Part shown: positions 1 through 10,682 of the stretch, piece after piece
Layout: each line of letters starts with the position of its first letter
Position numbering within the stretch: the first letter of the stretch is position 1
Notes under the pieces: model-generated
Database searches by the model: none
The model's input: the letters and a program-made list of their open reading frames with translations, nothing else
What the model was told of the DNA's origin: nothing
Program-made: the position numbers and the translations under genes
Assembly (NCBI GenBank): GCA_035610365.1
Contig: CM069432.1
Coordinates: 222,478,532 to 222,542,531 of the forward strand
Direction of reading: 5' to 3'
DNA: 64,000 nt
Origin: Aquatica leii
Lineage: Eukaryota; Arthropoda; Insecta; Coleoptera; Lampyridae

Positions 1-281
1 AGTACACTTAAAAAACCAATACAAAGTTGTTGCCATCTATCCATTATGTTGATGACTATATTTAATACACATAAACATGACATAAACATAACCTAAAAGA
101 AAATAAAAAGTCTACGATTCGTTAAATACATAGAAAATTAATTACTGTTTATTAGAAGCAAGATTTAATAGAGGTAAGTATTTAAGAAAAACAGTTTTTC
201 GTCTGTGAAAAAAGTTTTAAGTTCAATAAATAAATCTTTACCTAACATTACAAACTATACAAAAGAACAATTAATTTACAA

Positions 282-1495
282 TTAATTTTTAAAGTTATCA
301 CTATTGGTGTAATAAACATTTACATTAATTGTACAGTTTTCACATCCTGAAATTGAAACTCCTGGAACATTACAACTTGCATTATTTGTACTATATACAA
401 CGTTTGCAGCGACATTAGAAGTAATTGTGTGTGGTAAGTTTTTTGTTATTCCGGGTAACATAATTTTATTTGCTACATCTATTTTTAATTGGTAAGAATT
501 TTCCACGTATCCTTCCGCAACAGCAGAAGATCTCCATCCTCCAAGTCTTTTGAGAGACAGTATATTGCCGCCATGATCGGCTAATAATGTAGCAGAAGTA
601 CGCCAAAAGCAATGCCCAGTGTATTCTAAAGGATTGCCCAATTTTAAATACTCTGCAATGTTTGATGGAAATTTTCCAAACATATTTAGCCCAACCGGCG
701 AATTAATACACTTCCTATTATGAAATGTCAAAAAATACCGTTTTTGAATTTTGCTTCTTCTTAATTCGTTGTATTTCACCAGTAAAGTAATCCATTCTGG
801 TTTAGTTATAACAAATTTACGACAAACATTAGTTTTTGTTGCAGGTACGGTAACCATTACAACATCCGTTTTAAACTCTATATCATCAATCGACATCTTG
901 CATAATTCCTCCCTGCGGCATGCACCAGAAATACCCATTATTAATGCTACCTAAAATTAAATCAAGCAAATTTGTACTGTACATAATAATTTTTAGAAAT
1001 GTACAGGTAGTTATAGGGTTTAATCATTTAGTTTTAGTTTATAATTAGTAGGCATTATTTAAAAATATAAAATTAGGCAACCAAACTAACACTTACCTTA
1101 GTTAACAAAAATAATAAGTCTGGGGCCTCACTAATAAATTTGTTTATTTCATTATCGGTTAAAACTTTAGATTTTTTAGGTTTATGTTTTGTTGATTATC
1201 TTTTAATAAGTGCTATAACTTTGAAATATTTAGAATTATCAATATTGTCGTAAACTGACAAACAATATTGTAGCATTGAAAAAATTGGCCACAATGATTT
1301 CTTGCAAGACATTTCTTGAAAATATGCCAATAAGCAATTTTCGTTTTTAATAAATTTACACTTGCACCATTCTTTAAATGTGTCATAAACATTTTCATAT
1401 CGTGTTTTTGATTTAACGGGTAGCAAATTATTTATTGCTTGATTTGCAATATCTCATATTTCTGAAGGTGTACATGAAAAACTTTCTCCAGACAT
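282..1495 (-). pseudogene. Crypton-like tyrosine recombinase, two exons, inactivated
   Basis: Predicted site-specific tyrosine recombinase of the Crypton-like type widespread in insect genomes. On the minus strand exon 1 (1495-1097) encodes an N-terminal core-binding domain containing SKTRYENVYDTFKEWC. A 146-bp intron follows (1096-951, gtaagt...ttttag). Exon 2 (950-282) encodes the catalytic domain: the first arginine lies in GACRREEL, the His box in TGHCFWRTSATLLADHGG, and the tyrosine nucleophile in VAEGYVENS. The C-terminus ends in a short Cys/Asn-rich tail. The ATG at 1495 is followed by an in-frame TGA at 1456-1454, and a TAA lies at 1198-1196. The HxxR box reads HCFW: the second catalytic arginine appears replaced by Trp (TGG at 605-603). 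Two of these changes (TGA, TGG) fit C-to-T decay of CGA and CGG. It is probably a dead mobile or domesticated copy. I see no clear element termini. Confidence 0.75.
951..1096 (-). other. GT-AG intron in the recombinase pseudogene
   Basis: The donor gtaagt (1096-1091) follows codons for FLLTK and the acceptor ttttag ends at 951. Splicing joins TK to VALIMGISGACRREEL in one frame, which matches the continuous order expected for this recombinase family. This is a sequence-level prediction without transcript evidence. Confidence 0.65.
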
Positions 1496-4400
1496 TTTAA
1501 ATTATATAACACTGACAGCAAAAGATGAACAGCAAAAACACTTTAGACAAAACTTCAATTCATAGCACTCTACACTTTTCATCAAGGTAACTATATAAAA
1601 ATTTGACATTGATATAAAATGATTGCTTCTGCTTATTAAAGGAATATTCGCTTGTTACAAAAAGTTATGTACAAACCTCTTGCGGGAAGATCATTCTAGC
1701 ATTCGCGCTATTCAATGTGCTCATGTAGGAAAAACTTCTTCCAGAACTTAGTTTGTAAATAACTATTACATGTCGCATACGTAGAATGACAACACACACA
1801 TGTTACCAATTACGTATTATCGACATAACATTACTTTAAACTTAACTTTGGTATAACATTACCTTTACATATATTTTACAATTTTTTTTATGTAAGTTTG
1901 TTTTTAATGCGCGATATTGCAGCGAGTGTGTTTACTAGACATAAACATAAAGAAATCCCACACATTAACTAAAAAAACGTTTTTTATGTCGTGCTGATAA
2001 TAAGAAGCATTTGTTCTGCTAAAAATATTTCAAGCAATCACGGTCAACCCACTTTTCTGTTAACAATTCTTCGTTGTCGGAACACTGCCAATGAAATATA
2101 GAAAATAATGTTTTGTTAAAAATCTTCATCGGCAAGCATGAACATTCAAAGCTTTCTTGTTGAAAATTCTTCGTCATTAGGCGTGCACATTTACAACAAC
2201 GCAAATTGTGTTATAAATATGAATCCTAAATATTATTTTTTTGTCACTTTCTAACTAGGCCGTCAAAAGTCTATTAAAAAAACACCTAATTTGAACAAAA
2301 ACCCGTTAAATATACCTTATCATTATTAGACTGGTACAATAAAGTACCACATTCTGGACACTAAACAGCGTCATTACCAAGACTTTTATGAAGCAGTAGA
2401 ACATAGATTTATTTATTACTAGGCCTGATGATATTTCACGAAACATGTAGCCCATAATTAAATAAATAAATTTTATAGCAAAAGCTTAGTTAATTTTACA
2501 ATTAATAATATAAAGCACTTTAAAAAACTAAGTTAACATTAAAATAGGGTACTCTTTTAATCTACTAATTTTGTTGGTACTACATGGCACATAGTATAAC
2601 ATTCTTTCGCATTGTTGAGTAATGGCTACATGCCTGCAAATTTGAATCTAATTAAAAACTAAATCAACTGTTGCTTTATAAATTGGTAAGAATTATGAAT
2701 ATATAATTATAATTCTAACAAATAAAAACCAATTGCAATTATTTAAATTTCCCTGAATTTTGATGTAGCGTAACATTTATTGTGCATTATATATAGTTTT
2801 TTTTAGTAAAATTTGATTATTGTTGTACATATATTTAACAGTTAATTATATTAAATGACTTGTTTTTGACATATAATAAATAAAAGCATTTTTTTATAAA
2901 ATAATTGGTTATCATTATTATTCTCCTTTTTCAACACTTCTAAATGACCATTGTACGTTCGGGTTCTTTTACATTTTTGATAACCGTTTAACAAACGTGC
3001 TACCTACACTGTCAACAAGTTAAACATGTTAAATTGTACATGTAAATGTGATTTACGCGCTGTGTCAATATAATTACGGTTCTTGCTATATCATCAATGT
3101 TTATACTCTGACCTTGTCAAATAACATTAAACATCAATTATTTTTGTTATTTGATATCTATTTTAATTTTTACGTTTAAGCATTAATTAATCAACGGTTT
3201 TCAAAACAACATTATTTATAAGTCAAAATCAAAATCCTTTTATTAGACAGTCGAATATGTCTTAATTGACTTTATAAAGCTACTGCGTGTTTACTTAAAA
3301 TTATAATTAAATTAAATTACATGTAAATTACAAAATAAAACATGTTCGTTACATTTTTTTGTCTTGTTTACACGTTAAAATATTGTAGTATACATACGTA
3401 CAAATATTTATATTTGTGCAATTATAGGTTATTGTATCAGCAACGTAAGCATTATGACGATTTTATTTATTTCTTATGTTTAAATTATTTTCAGTCAAAA
3501 ATTAATACAAATCTTGTGCGTTGTAATTCACAATGCTTTAACTTATAAAAGCAGTGTTAGGTATATAAAATGTTACTTACCCGCACTACATTTTAAATTA
3601 CTAACTTAGTTTATTTTTAACGTAAAATTATTTTTGGTTTATCTAATGCAAAATAACTATAAGAGTATTTAGATAAAAACATCAATTAAGTGTTTGTTGA
3701 CCCTTTAACTATATTATAAAAGTATCTAATAATATTTTGAATCAAAGCGTCGTCAGTTGATAAAGACTGTGCTTCTATACAGTTCAATTCCATTTGTTTA
3801 GAAAATTATAGTAAAAAATCGCAGTTTTCTAGTTTTTTTGAAATTAATTAATTAATTAACTATAATTAATTTTCTTTTATCGATATTATCAATTCCTAAT
3901 GAGCATTTGCTTTTGCACGCACCGTTTAAAACAAATATTAGATTAGCCATTTGTATAAATAAGAATAAATAGTTTTGGGCTTTATTCAAAATCTTTAAAA
4001 TATGTTTCTACATTTTGTTTTTAAAAGAATGCAATTAGTAGATATTTCTATACATTCGTTTATCTGTAAAGTGCTTTATAACAAAGAGTAAATCTACCAC
4101 GAAGTTGCTTCTTGCGCAGATTCTAAAATTTTGAGTAAATCTTCACACAAGCCTTGAGTTCTTAAAGAATCAATTTTTTGCACAAACATTTTATACGTTT
4201 TGTGATATGAATTTCATATTGTTTTTGCAACAACATAATTTTGATAAAATAACGAATACATAACCCTCATAAATTAATTCAATTTATGAGAAATATTACT
4301 TAGTGTCTCTAAAATTTTTCTATTAAAAATATCATTTGAAAAAAGTGATTTTACCGTGTTTCTTTCAACGCTTTTTTTAATTCGTATAACAATTATCATT

Positions 4401-4628
4401 ATATAAAGTGTGTTAGCTTTCTCACAAGTTGAGTTTTTGTTGCACGTTGCAGTAGACATCTAGAATAAACTTATTGTGTCTTGAAATCCCCTTTTCACAG
4501 ACCTTCGATCTATAAAACTGAATTCCAACTATCCGGTCGAAGAAAACTAAAATTTTCATTAACATTAAATCGATTTTCAAATATTTTACTAAGTTTTCTT
4601 ATTTTTCCGCTAATGATAATTGCAAATA
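1496..4628. other. AT-rich intergenic sequence, no supported gene
   Basis: About 3.1 kb of AT-rich DNA with frequent stops in all frames and only short low-complexity open frames. A weak hammerhead-like string (CTGATGA...CGAAAC) occurs near 2424-2448 but lacks a convincing stem. The segment from 4510 to 4628 continues as an open frame from the adjoining Penelope terminal repeat and may be part of it. I see no conserved domain or RNA gene. Confidence 0.5.
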
Positions 4629-5622
4629 TTATACTAAGATAAGAATGTCTTCCGGGTTTGGACCATGTCATTGCTGTTGTAACCGAAGTTGCCAACGTTT
4701 TGCCTACTTCCGTAAGGGGCTTCATCAGAGCATGAGATAAAATGCAAAACTCAAACAAGCAACGAAATCTAACTAAGAACTTCTCAAAAGTTAGGTTGTG
4801 AACTTGTGAAACAAGCCATAATCTAAACTATGAAAAGGCAAGAAAGAAAACGATAACTTGAAAAAGCAAACGAAAATCTAACAAAGAACCACTACCGAGT
4901 TAGGTAATCAACTTGTGAACCAAGCCAGATTCTAAACTCCGTAGAAGTGACTTAAGAAGAATTGGTCTCCGTATATAAAGGAAAAGTATCGTCACGGATG
5001 GTTAAGCTCGGCTCTGATTGGGTTATAGTTGATAAGGGGCGTGTTTTCGATAAATGATTAATGATAGTTCGAAACCATGATCGCGATTGAAGTTATTGGG
5101 GTGTTTGATGATTTCTATGCTCTCTAGAAATCATCAAACATCCCAATAACTTCAATCGCGATCATGGTTTCGAGCTATCCCCTCTTTGATTCCCGGTCAT
5201 TAGTCATTTATCGAAAACACGCCCCTTATCAACCATAACCCAATCAGAGTCGAGTTGAACCATCCGTGACGATACTTTTCCCTTATATACGGAGAGCTAT
5301 TCTTCTTAAGTCACTTCTACGGAGTTTAAAATCTGGCTTGGTTTACAAGTTGATTACTTAAATCGGTAGTGATTCTTTGTTCGATTTTTGTTTGCTTTTT
5401 CAAGTTATCGTTTTCTTTCTTACCTTTTCATAGCTTAGATTATGGCTTGTTTCACAAGTGTATAACCTAACTGTTGAGAAGTTCTTAGTTAGATTTCGTT
5501 GCTTGTTTGAGTTTTGCGATTTATGTCATGCCCCCTTACGAAAGTGGGCGAAACGTTGGCAACTTCGGTTACAACAACAATGACACGGTCCAAACCCGAA
5601 ACACATTCTTATCTTAGTATAG
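4629..5622. repeat. Penelope-type terminal repeats forming a 1-kb palindrome
   Basis: Left arm about 4629-5116 and right arm about 5126-5622 are imperfect reverse complements separated by the 9-nt loop atgctctct (5117-5125). Each arm carries the same PLE-like motif near its outer end: gccccc/ttacg.../gggcgaaacgttggcaac at 5528-5563 (+), with the mirror near 4676-4730 (-). This resembles the CTGATGAAGCC...GGCGAAACG strings of Penelope terminal repeats, which are known to carry hammerhead ribozymes. A GIY-YIG coding remnant on the minus strand abuts the right arm, as expected for a Penelope element with an inverted terminal repeat. The arms have diverged by scattered substitutions, so this is not a sequencing hairpin artefact. 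Assignment to Penelope is inferred from motif and neighbour. Confidence 0.7.
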
Positions 5623-5682
5623 ATTCCGGCTGTGGAAGCCTTTGCTATTACATTACAAATATTAGTCAAAACCTTAATATTT

Positions 5683-5852
5683 TCAAACAAAGTTTTTGAT
5701 AGTTTCTAGTACGTGTTTCTCTACTGCTAACTTAGAATATTGTTTAAGACTCCTATATTTTTTATGTTTCTCATGACGAATTTTTACGTTTCTTCCCGTT
5801 TTTCTAATATATGTGCGACCACAAGAGAAAGATGCTATAAACGCCATCAAAA
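5683..5852 (-). pseudogene. Penelope-like element GIY-YIG endonuclease fragment
   Basis: Read on the minus strand, the fragment starts with the GVYSI half of the GIY motif. After one frameshift it continues SCGRTYIRKTGRNVKIRHEKH and then KYRSLKQYSKLAVEKHVLET, stopping at TGA 5685-5683. This is the C-terminal GIY-YIG nuclease of Penelope-like retroelements, which nicks target DNA for target-primed reverse transcription. The YIG half reads YIR, so a conserved glycine is replaced; the following GR and RHEKH positions look normal. No reverse transcriptase domain is visible upstream on this strand up to about 6.2 kb. The fragment ends where the palindromic terminal repeat begins. Confidence 0.65.
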
Positions 5853-6161
5853 TTTTAAGTTGTATCTGATCAAATCAATCTGAAGTCATCACTTTGACTC
5901 GCTTGACGTTTTAACTAATAATCAAAACTTTGGAAATTCTTAGCGGAGTCTAAAACTAATACTTCCTTAAGCGTTACCTTGTCATATTAAGATTTTACAG
6001 TTTAACCTACAGACACGTCAAGTTTATGTAAGTGACGTCGGTAAAAAAAATGTGTTTAGACAAATTAAAAATCTCTAATAGATATCGTGTATACTATTGT
6101 AGTATAAAACGTAAGCTAATAATATACGTTGTTACGAAAATTTTCTCGTAACTTAATTACA
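5853..6161. other. No supported feature
   Basis: About 300 bp of AT-rich sequence between the Penelope remnant and the SINE-like head. It may be decayed Penelope coding sequence, but I cannot recognise reverse transcriptase motifs. Confidence 0.4.
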
Positions 6162-6210
6162 GGCGGCTAGCTCAGTTGTATTGGCAAGCGGATCGCAGGT
6201 CTCAATGTGC
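6162..6210 (+). repeat. tRNA-derived SINE head (A box), truncated
   Basis: The sequence ggcggctagctcagttgtat matches the start of a tRNA-like SINE with an A box (TAGCTCAGTTG), followed by ggcaagcggatcgcaggt. No B box (GGTTCGAATCC) follows at the expected distance, so this is not a functional tRNA. Most likely a truncated SINE copy. Confidence 0.5.
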
Positions 6211-6716
6211 TATTTATAACGTAAGATTAATTTGGCGCTAAAACGGTTAGAAACTAGAATAAAAAGCACCGTTTAGATCTATCCAACACTCAAATAGAAC
6301 AAATCACAAAACACTGGTTATAACGACAAATATATTTATTTCTAACAACGAGAAAAATTGAGATAAAAAAATGTAAAGATGGCAGAATACAAATAATAGT
6401 TTTATAAACATCACAGTTATAACGTTGATACAAGTCCTGAAAGGTAAACAACACTCTACACATACAGTTACCGTATTACAGTATAACAAAATCAAGTAAT
6501 ATTTAATCGCATAGTTAAAGGTCGATTTAATGCAAAACTAGTTTATTCGCAACCCAAAGCAGATCACATTTAGCGTAAATTCAAACCGTATAAACAAAAA
6601 TCTGCGTGTATTAATTGTGATATCTATATATAAGTTGCACGTACTTTACGTTTGACGTATACACAAATTAATAACAAGATAAAAATAATGTAATTCTTGT
6701 ACAATTTTAATAAAAC

Positions 6717-6770
6717 AGAGGTCTGAAGAAGTGCGCAATTAACTGCACGAAACGTCGAGTTATATAGACA
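6717..6770 (+). repeat. Penelope-type hammerhead-ribozyme-like motif
   Basis: The string ctgaaga (6723-6729), then agtgc, a loop, gcac and gaaacg (6749-6754) has the order of a hammerhead core: CUGANGA, stem II (GUGC/GCAC), GAAAC. Such motifs sit in terminal repeats of Penelope-like elements. An extra A lies between the core and stem II. No reverse transcriptase sequence is attached, so this would be an isolated repeat fragment. Cleavage activity cannot be judged here. Confidence 0.4.
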
Positions 6771-7432
6771 CATAAAGTGTTTTGATTCCCCTCCTTAAAA
6801 AAGAACCTTAAAGAAATCGTGCCAAGTCCAATTAAGGAAGAAAATAATATACAACTTACCATAAAAAATAATCACGATTCACCAAGACATGCAAATAACT
6901 ATCTGCATGCTTCAATCATCCTCTAAAATCAGTAAAAAAAATAAAGTAATAATTAGATATAGGATCGCATCAGAAGGAAGTTGCTTGTCAACAAACAAAT
7001 CGTCGTAATCAAATGCGTCGCAAGTGTGTCTCCAAGGTTATTCAAAGATTACATAAAATATAACAATTACCTATCCCCAGATTATGTTTTGAAAGTTGTT
7101 TAATTAACGCCCTCTTTAGTACGTGCTTTTAGTTATAGTTTCTAGCGGAAGGTAATGGATTGACATAAATCACTCCAAATTAACCATCACGTGGCGGTAT
7201 CGCAGGTCGCTATTAGAGGAAAACTTTAACAAAAATAGCAAATATACTACACCCATTTATAACACAAATGAGTGTGAAAAATTAAAAGTCAAAACTTTGC
7301 AAGGTTAGATCATATATGCAAAGCAGACAAGTTGAATAAAACACTCAAAGTCGCATGCATGAAAACGCTCAAGTAACTTCAGATATATAGAGTGTACTGA
7401 TAGAATAACAAAATAAAAAAACTAAAAGATAC
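6771..7432. other. No supported gene
   Basis: AT-rich sequence with scattered GC-richer patches (for example cacgtggcggtatcgcaggt near 7189-7208, which shares atcgcaggt with the SINE head at 6162). I see no coding or RNA feature that I can support. Confidence 0.35.
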
Positions 7433-7666
7433 ATGCCAAACAAAGAAAAGACACATACAAAAGAAAAGAAAAAATTACCAGAACAGATTGTACAAGATAT
7501 GGAACTAAAATCTAAAGAGAGTAAAAAAACCTCAAGTAAAGAAATAGAAAAATCTAAAAAGGAGGCATGGAAACACATATGCAGAATAGCGGAAGGTGAC
7601 ATTTGGGGTATGGCATACTTTCTCAAAAAAAAAAATAGATCCACCAAAAAATTTACTGTGACATAG
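7433..7666 (+). pseudogene. Non-LTR retrotransposon fragment (endonuclease-RT linker type)
   Basis: A 77-codon open frame rich in Lys and Glu ends in SKKEAWKHICRIAEGDIWGM. The pattern K(R)xAWxxxC...D(x)WGxxY is typical of the linker before the reverse transcriptase domain in R1/I-like non-LTR retrotransposons. After AYFL the frame runs into an A-rich tract and a stop, and no reverse transcriptase motifs follow. The lysine-rich N-terminal half could be a chance frame in purine-rich DNA. It is best read as a short relic. Confidence 0.4.
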
Positions 7667-8489
7667 AATCTTAAAGTAGTCAACAGTTGTAAAATTGGTA
7701 GAGATAGTATTCATCAATTGTTAAGTTTTCCTTACTCTTCCAAAACTAAAAGCAGAATTGTGTATAATAGTGTATTTTAAATAGATCCATAACGGTGCTG
7801 AAATTCACCTTTTTGGGAAAATTATGTTAGATTTTTAATGTCGCGTATACTTATATCTTATATATTTTTATCTTCTGTCTCCAACATATCAACAATTCTA
7901 AAGAAATTTTTATCTTTGTTGTACAGATTTGTAACGTTGTGGTTTTATTAAAAATTTATTTTGAATATATTTGTTTAGATTTTAGTATTGATTCCCTGTG
8001 AGGTTAGTTGCCTAACTTTTATTACAAGCGCATTTCAGTTCAGATTATGGCCATCTACGTCGAGTGCTAACGGAAATTACCACTGGTGAATATTCAAATT
8101 TGTTGTTTTTTTGAAATAGGTCTTTGTTAGTTCTTTTCCCGCAATCCTCATAAATATTTTTGTGGGGATATCGTTAAAGAAATTGTTTTAATTTTGGGTT
8201 AAGCGGACAGTTTGGTACTAGCAAATGTCTTGGCGTGGTCGATACAACATTTTTGTTTTCAAAAATTATCCACACGGAATTTAATTCTTCCATCGCCATT
8301 GATTGAATTTTCGATTTTGGTTATTGGAAATATTGGATGCTGGAAATTCATGCCTTCGGGGATTTATTACATTTGCTGTACAACTAATACTGCTTATCTT
8401 AACTTGTGGTTTCCCATTAATGAGGTAATTTGATTTTTACTTTATCTATTTATTTGAATATTTCGGTACAATTTGGTAATTGGTGTTTT
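7667..8489. other. No supported gene
   Basis: AT-rich sequence. An open frame at 8212-8433 has no recognisable motif or neighbour supporting it and is treated as chance. Confidence 0.35.
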
Positions 8490-8968
8490 TCCTTTTATAT
8501 TTAGGGTGCTTGTTAGAGGCCAGATCGTTACGTCTTAGTAATAAGAACGACGTTGAAGGAGAATTGGTCGTAGTTCTGAACCGAGTAATTACAGCGGCTC
8601 CATGCGTTAGCGTGCGCCCGCTTCGATAAGTTATATATCAGCGCATCGAAGACAATCATAAGGTCATTTTTGTTTGTTGTGTCTGTCCATATCGTGTAAC
8701 CTTTGATTTAAACATATCTCGGGTATCTTTAGTTAATTTAGGAATTATTCCGTTTTCTACAATGTTGATTTGAAAATTTTATAGCAGTGATTAATTTTGT
8801 TTATTTTTTTTTATTGTTAATATTATTGCTTTCGTAATTTTATATGTCTTAATGTACTCATTTATCATAAATATCCATCTTTCTCTGGCTTAAAGTATTT
8901 ATTATTTTAATTAATTTAAGAGAAACCTATTTTTCCAGTTTTTTTCCCTCTCTGCTTCACAACAAAAC
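8490..8968 (+). repeat. Possible LTR end with TGGCGCC-type primer site
   Basis: The sequence aaaactggtggcgcccttt (8962-8980) resembles the junction of an LTR with a TGGCGCC-type tRNA primer-binding site in Gypsy-like elements. Upstream lies a TATA-like gttatatatc (8629-8638), followed by a GC-richer leader that could be R-U5. No second LTR, gag or pol was found nearby, so this would be a solo or truncated LTR. The evidence is one short motif plus composition. Confidence 0.25.
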
Positions 8969-9249
8969 TGGTGGCGCCCTTTCGATTTATTTTTTTTGTT
9001 TATTTTTGAACCACCCCTTCTGCCGGCACTGACAAATAAGTCTACAGTTGTGTCACCCTTGTTGGTAATAGATTTACGAAAATTTTAACAAGAAGTAACA
9101 ACAATTTTTACCAAGTTGTGTTTATTTTTATAAAAGCAAAAATCTAAAATTTCATTCAGTAAGCAAAAAAGAGAAAACTATCGATAAAAAAGACAACCAA
9201 AACCTTAGCACGTGTTTCTAGACTTGAGAAAACATAGTTACTACTACTA

Positions 9250-9918
9250 CTAGTTACTAGTTAAGTTTTGATTATAGTAAGCATTTGCCAAGAGTTTGGT
9301 CAAAAAATGTGAAACTATAACTTTTCCTTCTACGATTCCACACCATCTGTTCAAACTCCAACGATTTTGATGTTCTACTTGCTGCATCCAATTTGGGATT
9401 TGCTCGGACCAATAATGCATATTACGAAAATTTACACTCCCTGCGCTACTGATAGTTGCTTCATCCATTCATAATATTAGTGACAAAAAAATTCAATTTT
9501 CCCGAATCATATTTAACAGCCGGTGAAAATGGTTCAGTTTAGTATTATAATCAGTAGCATTTATGCCTGATGTATAGATGAATATTATTATTTAGAAGAA
9601 TCTCGTGGACAATTGTTTTAGAGGTTTGCAGGTTATTGGAAATTTTTCTGATGCTTAAGGTGGGATCGTGATGCACGTAAGCCCAAACGTTAATAATATA
9701 TTCTTTGATGCGTATTCTACGAATCTTTGCAGGTGCTTGAATAGACTGCACGTTGCTGGTTTCCAGTAATTGCCTAGTCAGTCTTAAAAACACTTATCAA
9801 GAAAAACGTCTTGTTTGTGGAAATTGCGTTTCATATTGCGCGTTGCAATTGTTGCATTTTCAAAACATTGAACATAAATGCGTAACATATCATACGCTTC
9901 TGCTTTAGTAAATGGCAT
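9250..9918 (-). pseudogene. Tc1/mariner-superfamily (IS630-like, DUF4817-type) transposase, broken
   Basis: On the minus strand the frame starts MPFTKAEAYDMLRIY at 9918, the N-terminus typical of insect transposases with a DUF4817 head. After a frameshift near 9805 it continues with a helix-turn-helix, DPTLSIRKISNNLQTSKTIV, and then LLNNNIHLY. After more breaks the catalytic core resumes as MDEATISSAGSVN, NMHYWSEQIPNWMQQVEHQ and WSLNRWCGIVEGKVI, which carries the central DDE aspartate (the D in DEAT). It stops at 9250 before the final acidic residue, so the nuclease core is incomplete. The protein would cut and paste its own element. At least two frameshifts and several stops make it non-functional. 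Confidence 0.7.
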
Positions 9919-10659
9919 GCTTTTTCAAAAACTGAATTAAAAAAGAAATCTAAACTGCAGAAACTATTAGAACTAACTTTTGACAGTTGGCAAACCCGTA
10001 ATTTTTTCTTTAATTTAGCAGTTAACATTTCACTGTTTGGTTTTCTCGCTAAAGTAACTTCATTCGATTTATATACTCGTATTTTTAACCTTTTCTCTTA
10101 TAAAGTACGGATAAAGACATCGCAATGCAGTTTTCATTAAAATTTAGCTAATTTCATGACCGCTAGAAGTCGGTTACAAATATAGTGCCGTTTTATTTAA
10201 CCTTTTTCCAAAAATCACAAAAATGAGTAATTGCTGCAGATAATTCCCTTTATTTTTTTTTATTATAAACTAAACGGTTCAACAGAATTCTGTCAAATGA
10301 CCGTAAAATGTTCTTTCAAACGAAATAAAAAAAAATCAAATAGGTTGAATAGTTCAGGAGATATTAAAATGTAAATATTGAAAAATGCATTGGCTTTTTT
10401 CTTTCTTATTATGGCAGATACGAAAAAATATCATAAAGCAAAATTGTACCGTGTCACTGAAGCTATCAAATTATGTTTTCAAAGGTGTGCTCATCGGTCA
10501 ACTTTTTGAGATGCCATAAACTTTATGTTTTTTTATAGCAGTTACGTCCCTTAGCGGTAGATTTAAAAACTTCAAAATAATTTGCAGCCATTGCTTGCCC
10601 ACTTTATTTTTTTTTCAAACTTCTAGGCCTTCCCATTGTTGAGGTTTAGCCGCTTTGTA

Positions 10660-10682
10660 CCTTTATTCAGACACCCAGTATA
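10660..10682 (-). repeat. Candidate terminal inverted repeat of the mariner-like element
   Basis: Read on the minus strand the sequence is TA then TACTGGGTGTCTGAATAAAG. It resembles the ACAGGGTGTCC-type ends of DUF4817/IS630-like insect elements flanked by a TA target duplication. It lies about 760 bp upstream of the transposase start at 9918, consistent with a 5' end. I did not find a matching 3' end. Confidence 0.4.

Noticed and set aside
2424-2450. Hammerhead-like string CTGATGA...CGAAAC
   Set aside because: Only 7 nt separate the two core parts and they cannot form a credible stem II; no Penelope sequence is nearby.
7369-7717. Minus-strand open frames of 104 and 61 codons, Phe/Ser-rich
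   Set aside because: They are antisense to the lysine-rich non-LTR fragment at 7433-7666 and reflect its purine-rich composition.
8212-8433. 73-codon open frame
   Set aside because: No motif, no neighbouring support, composition typical of chance frames here.
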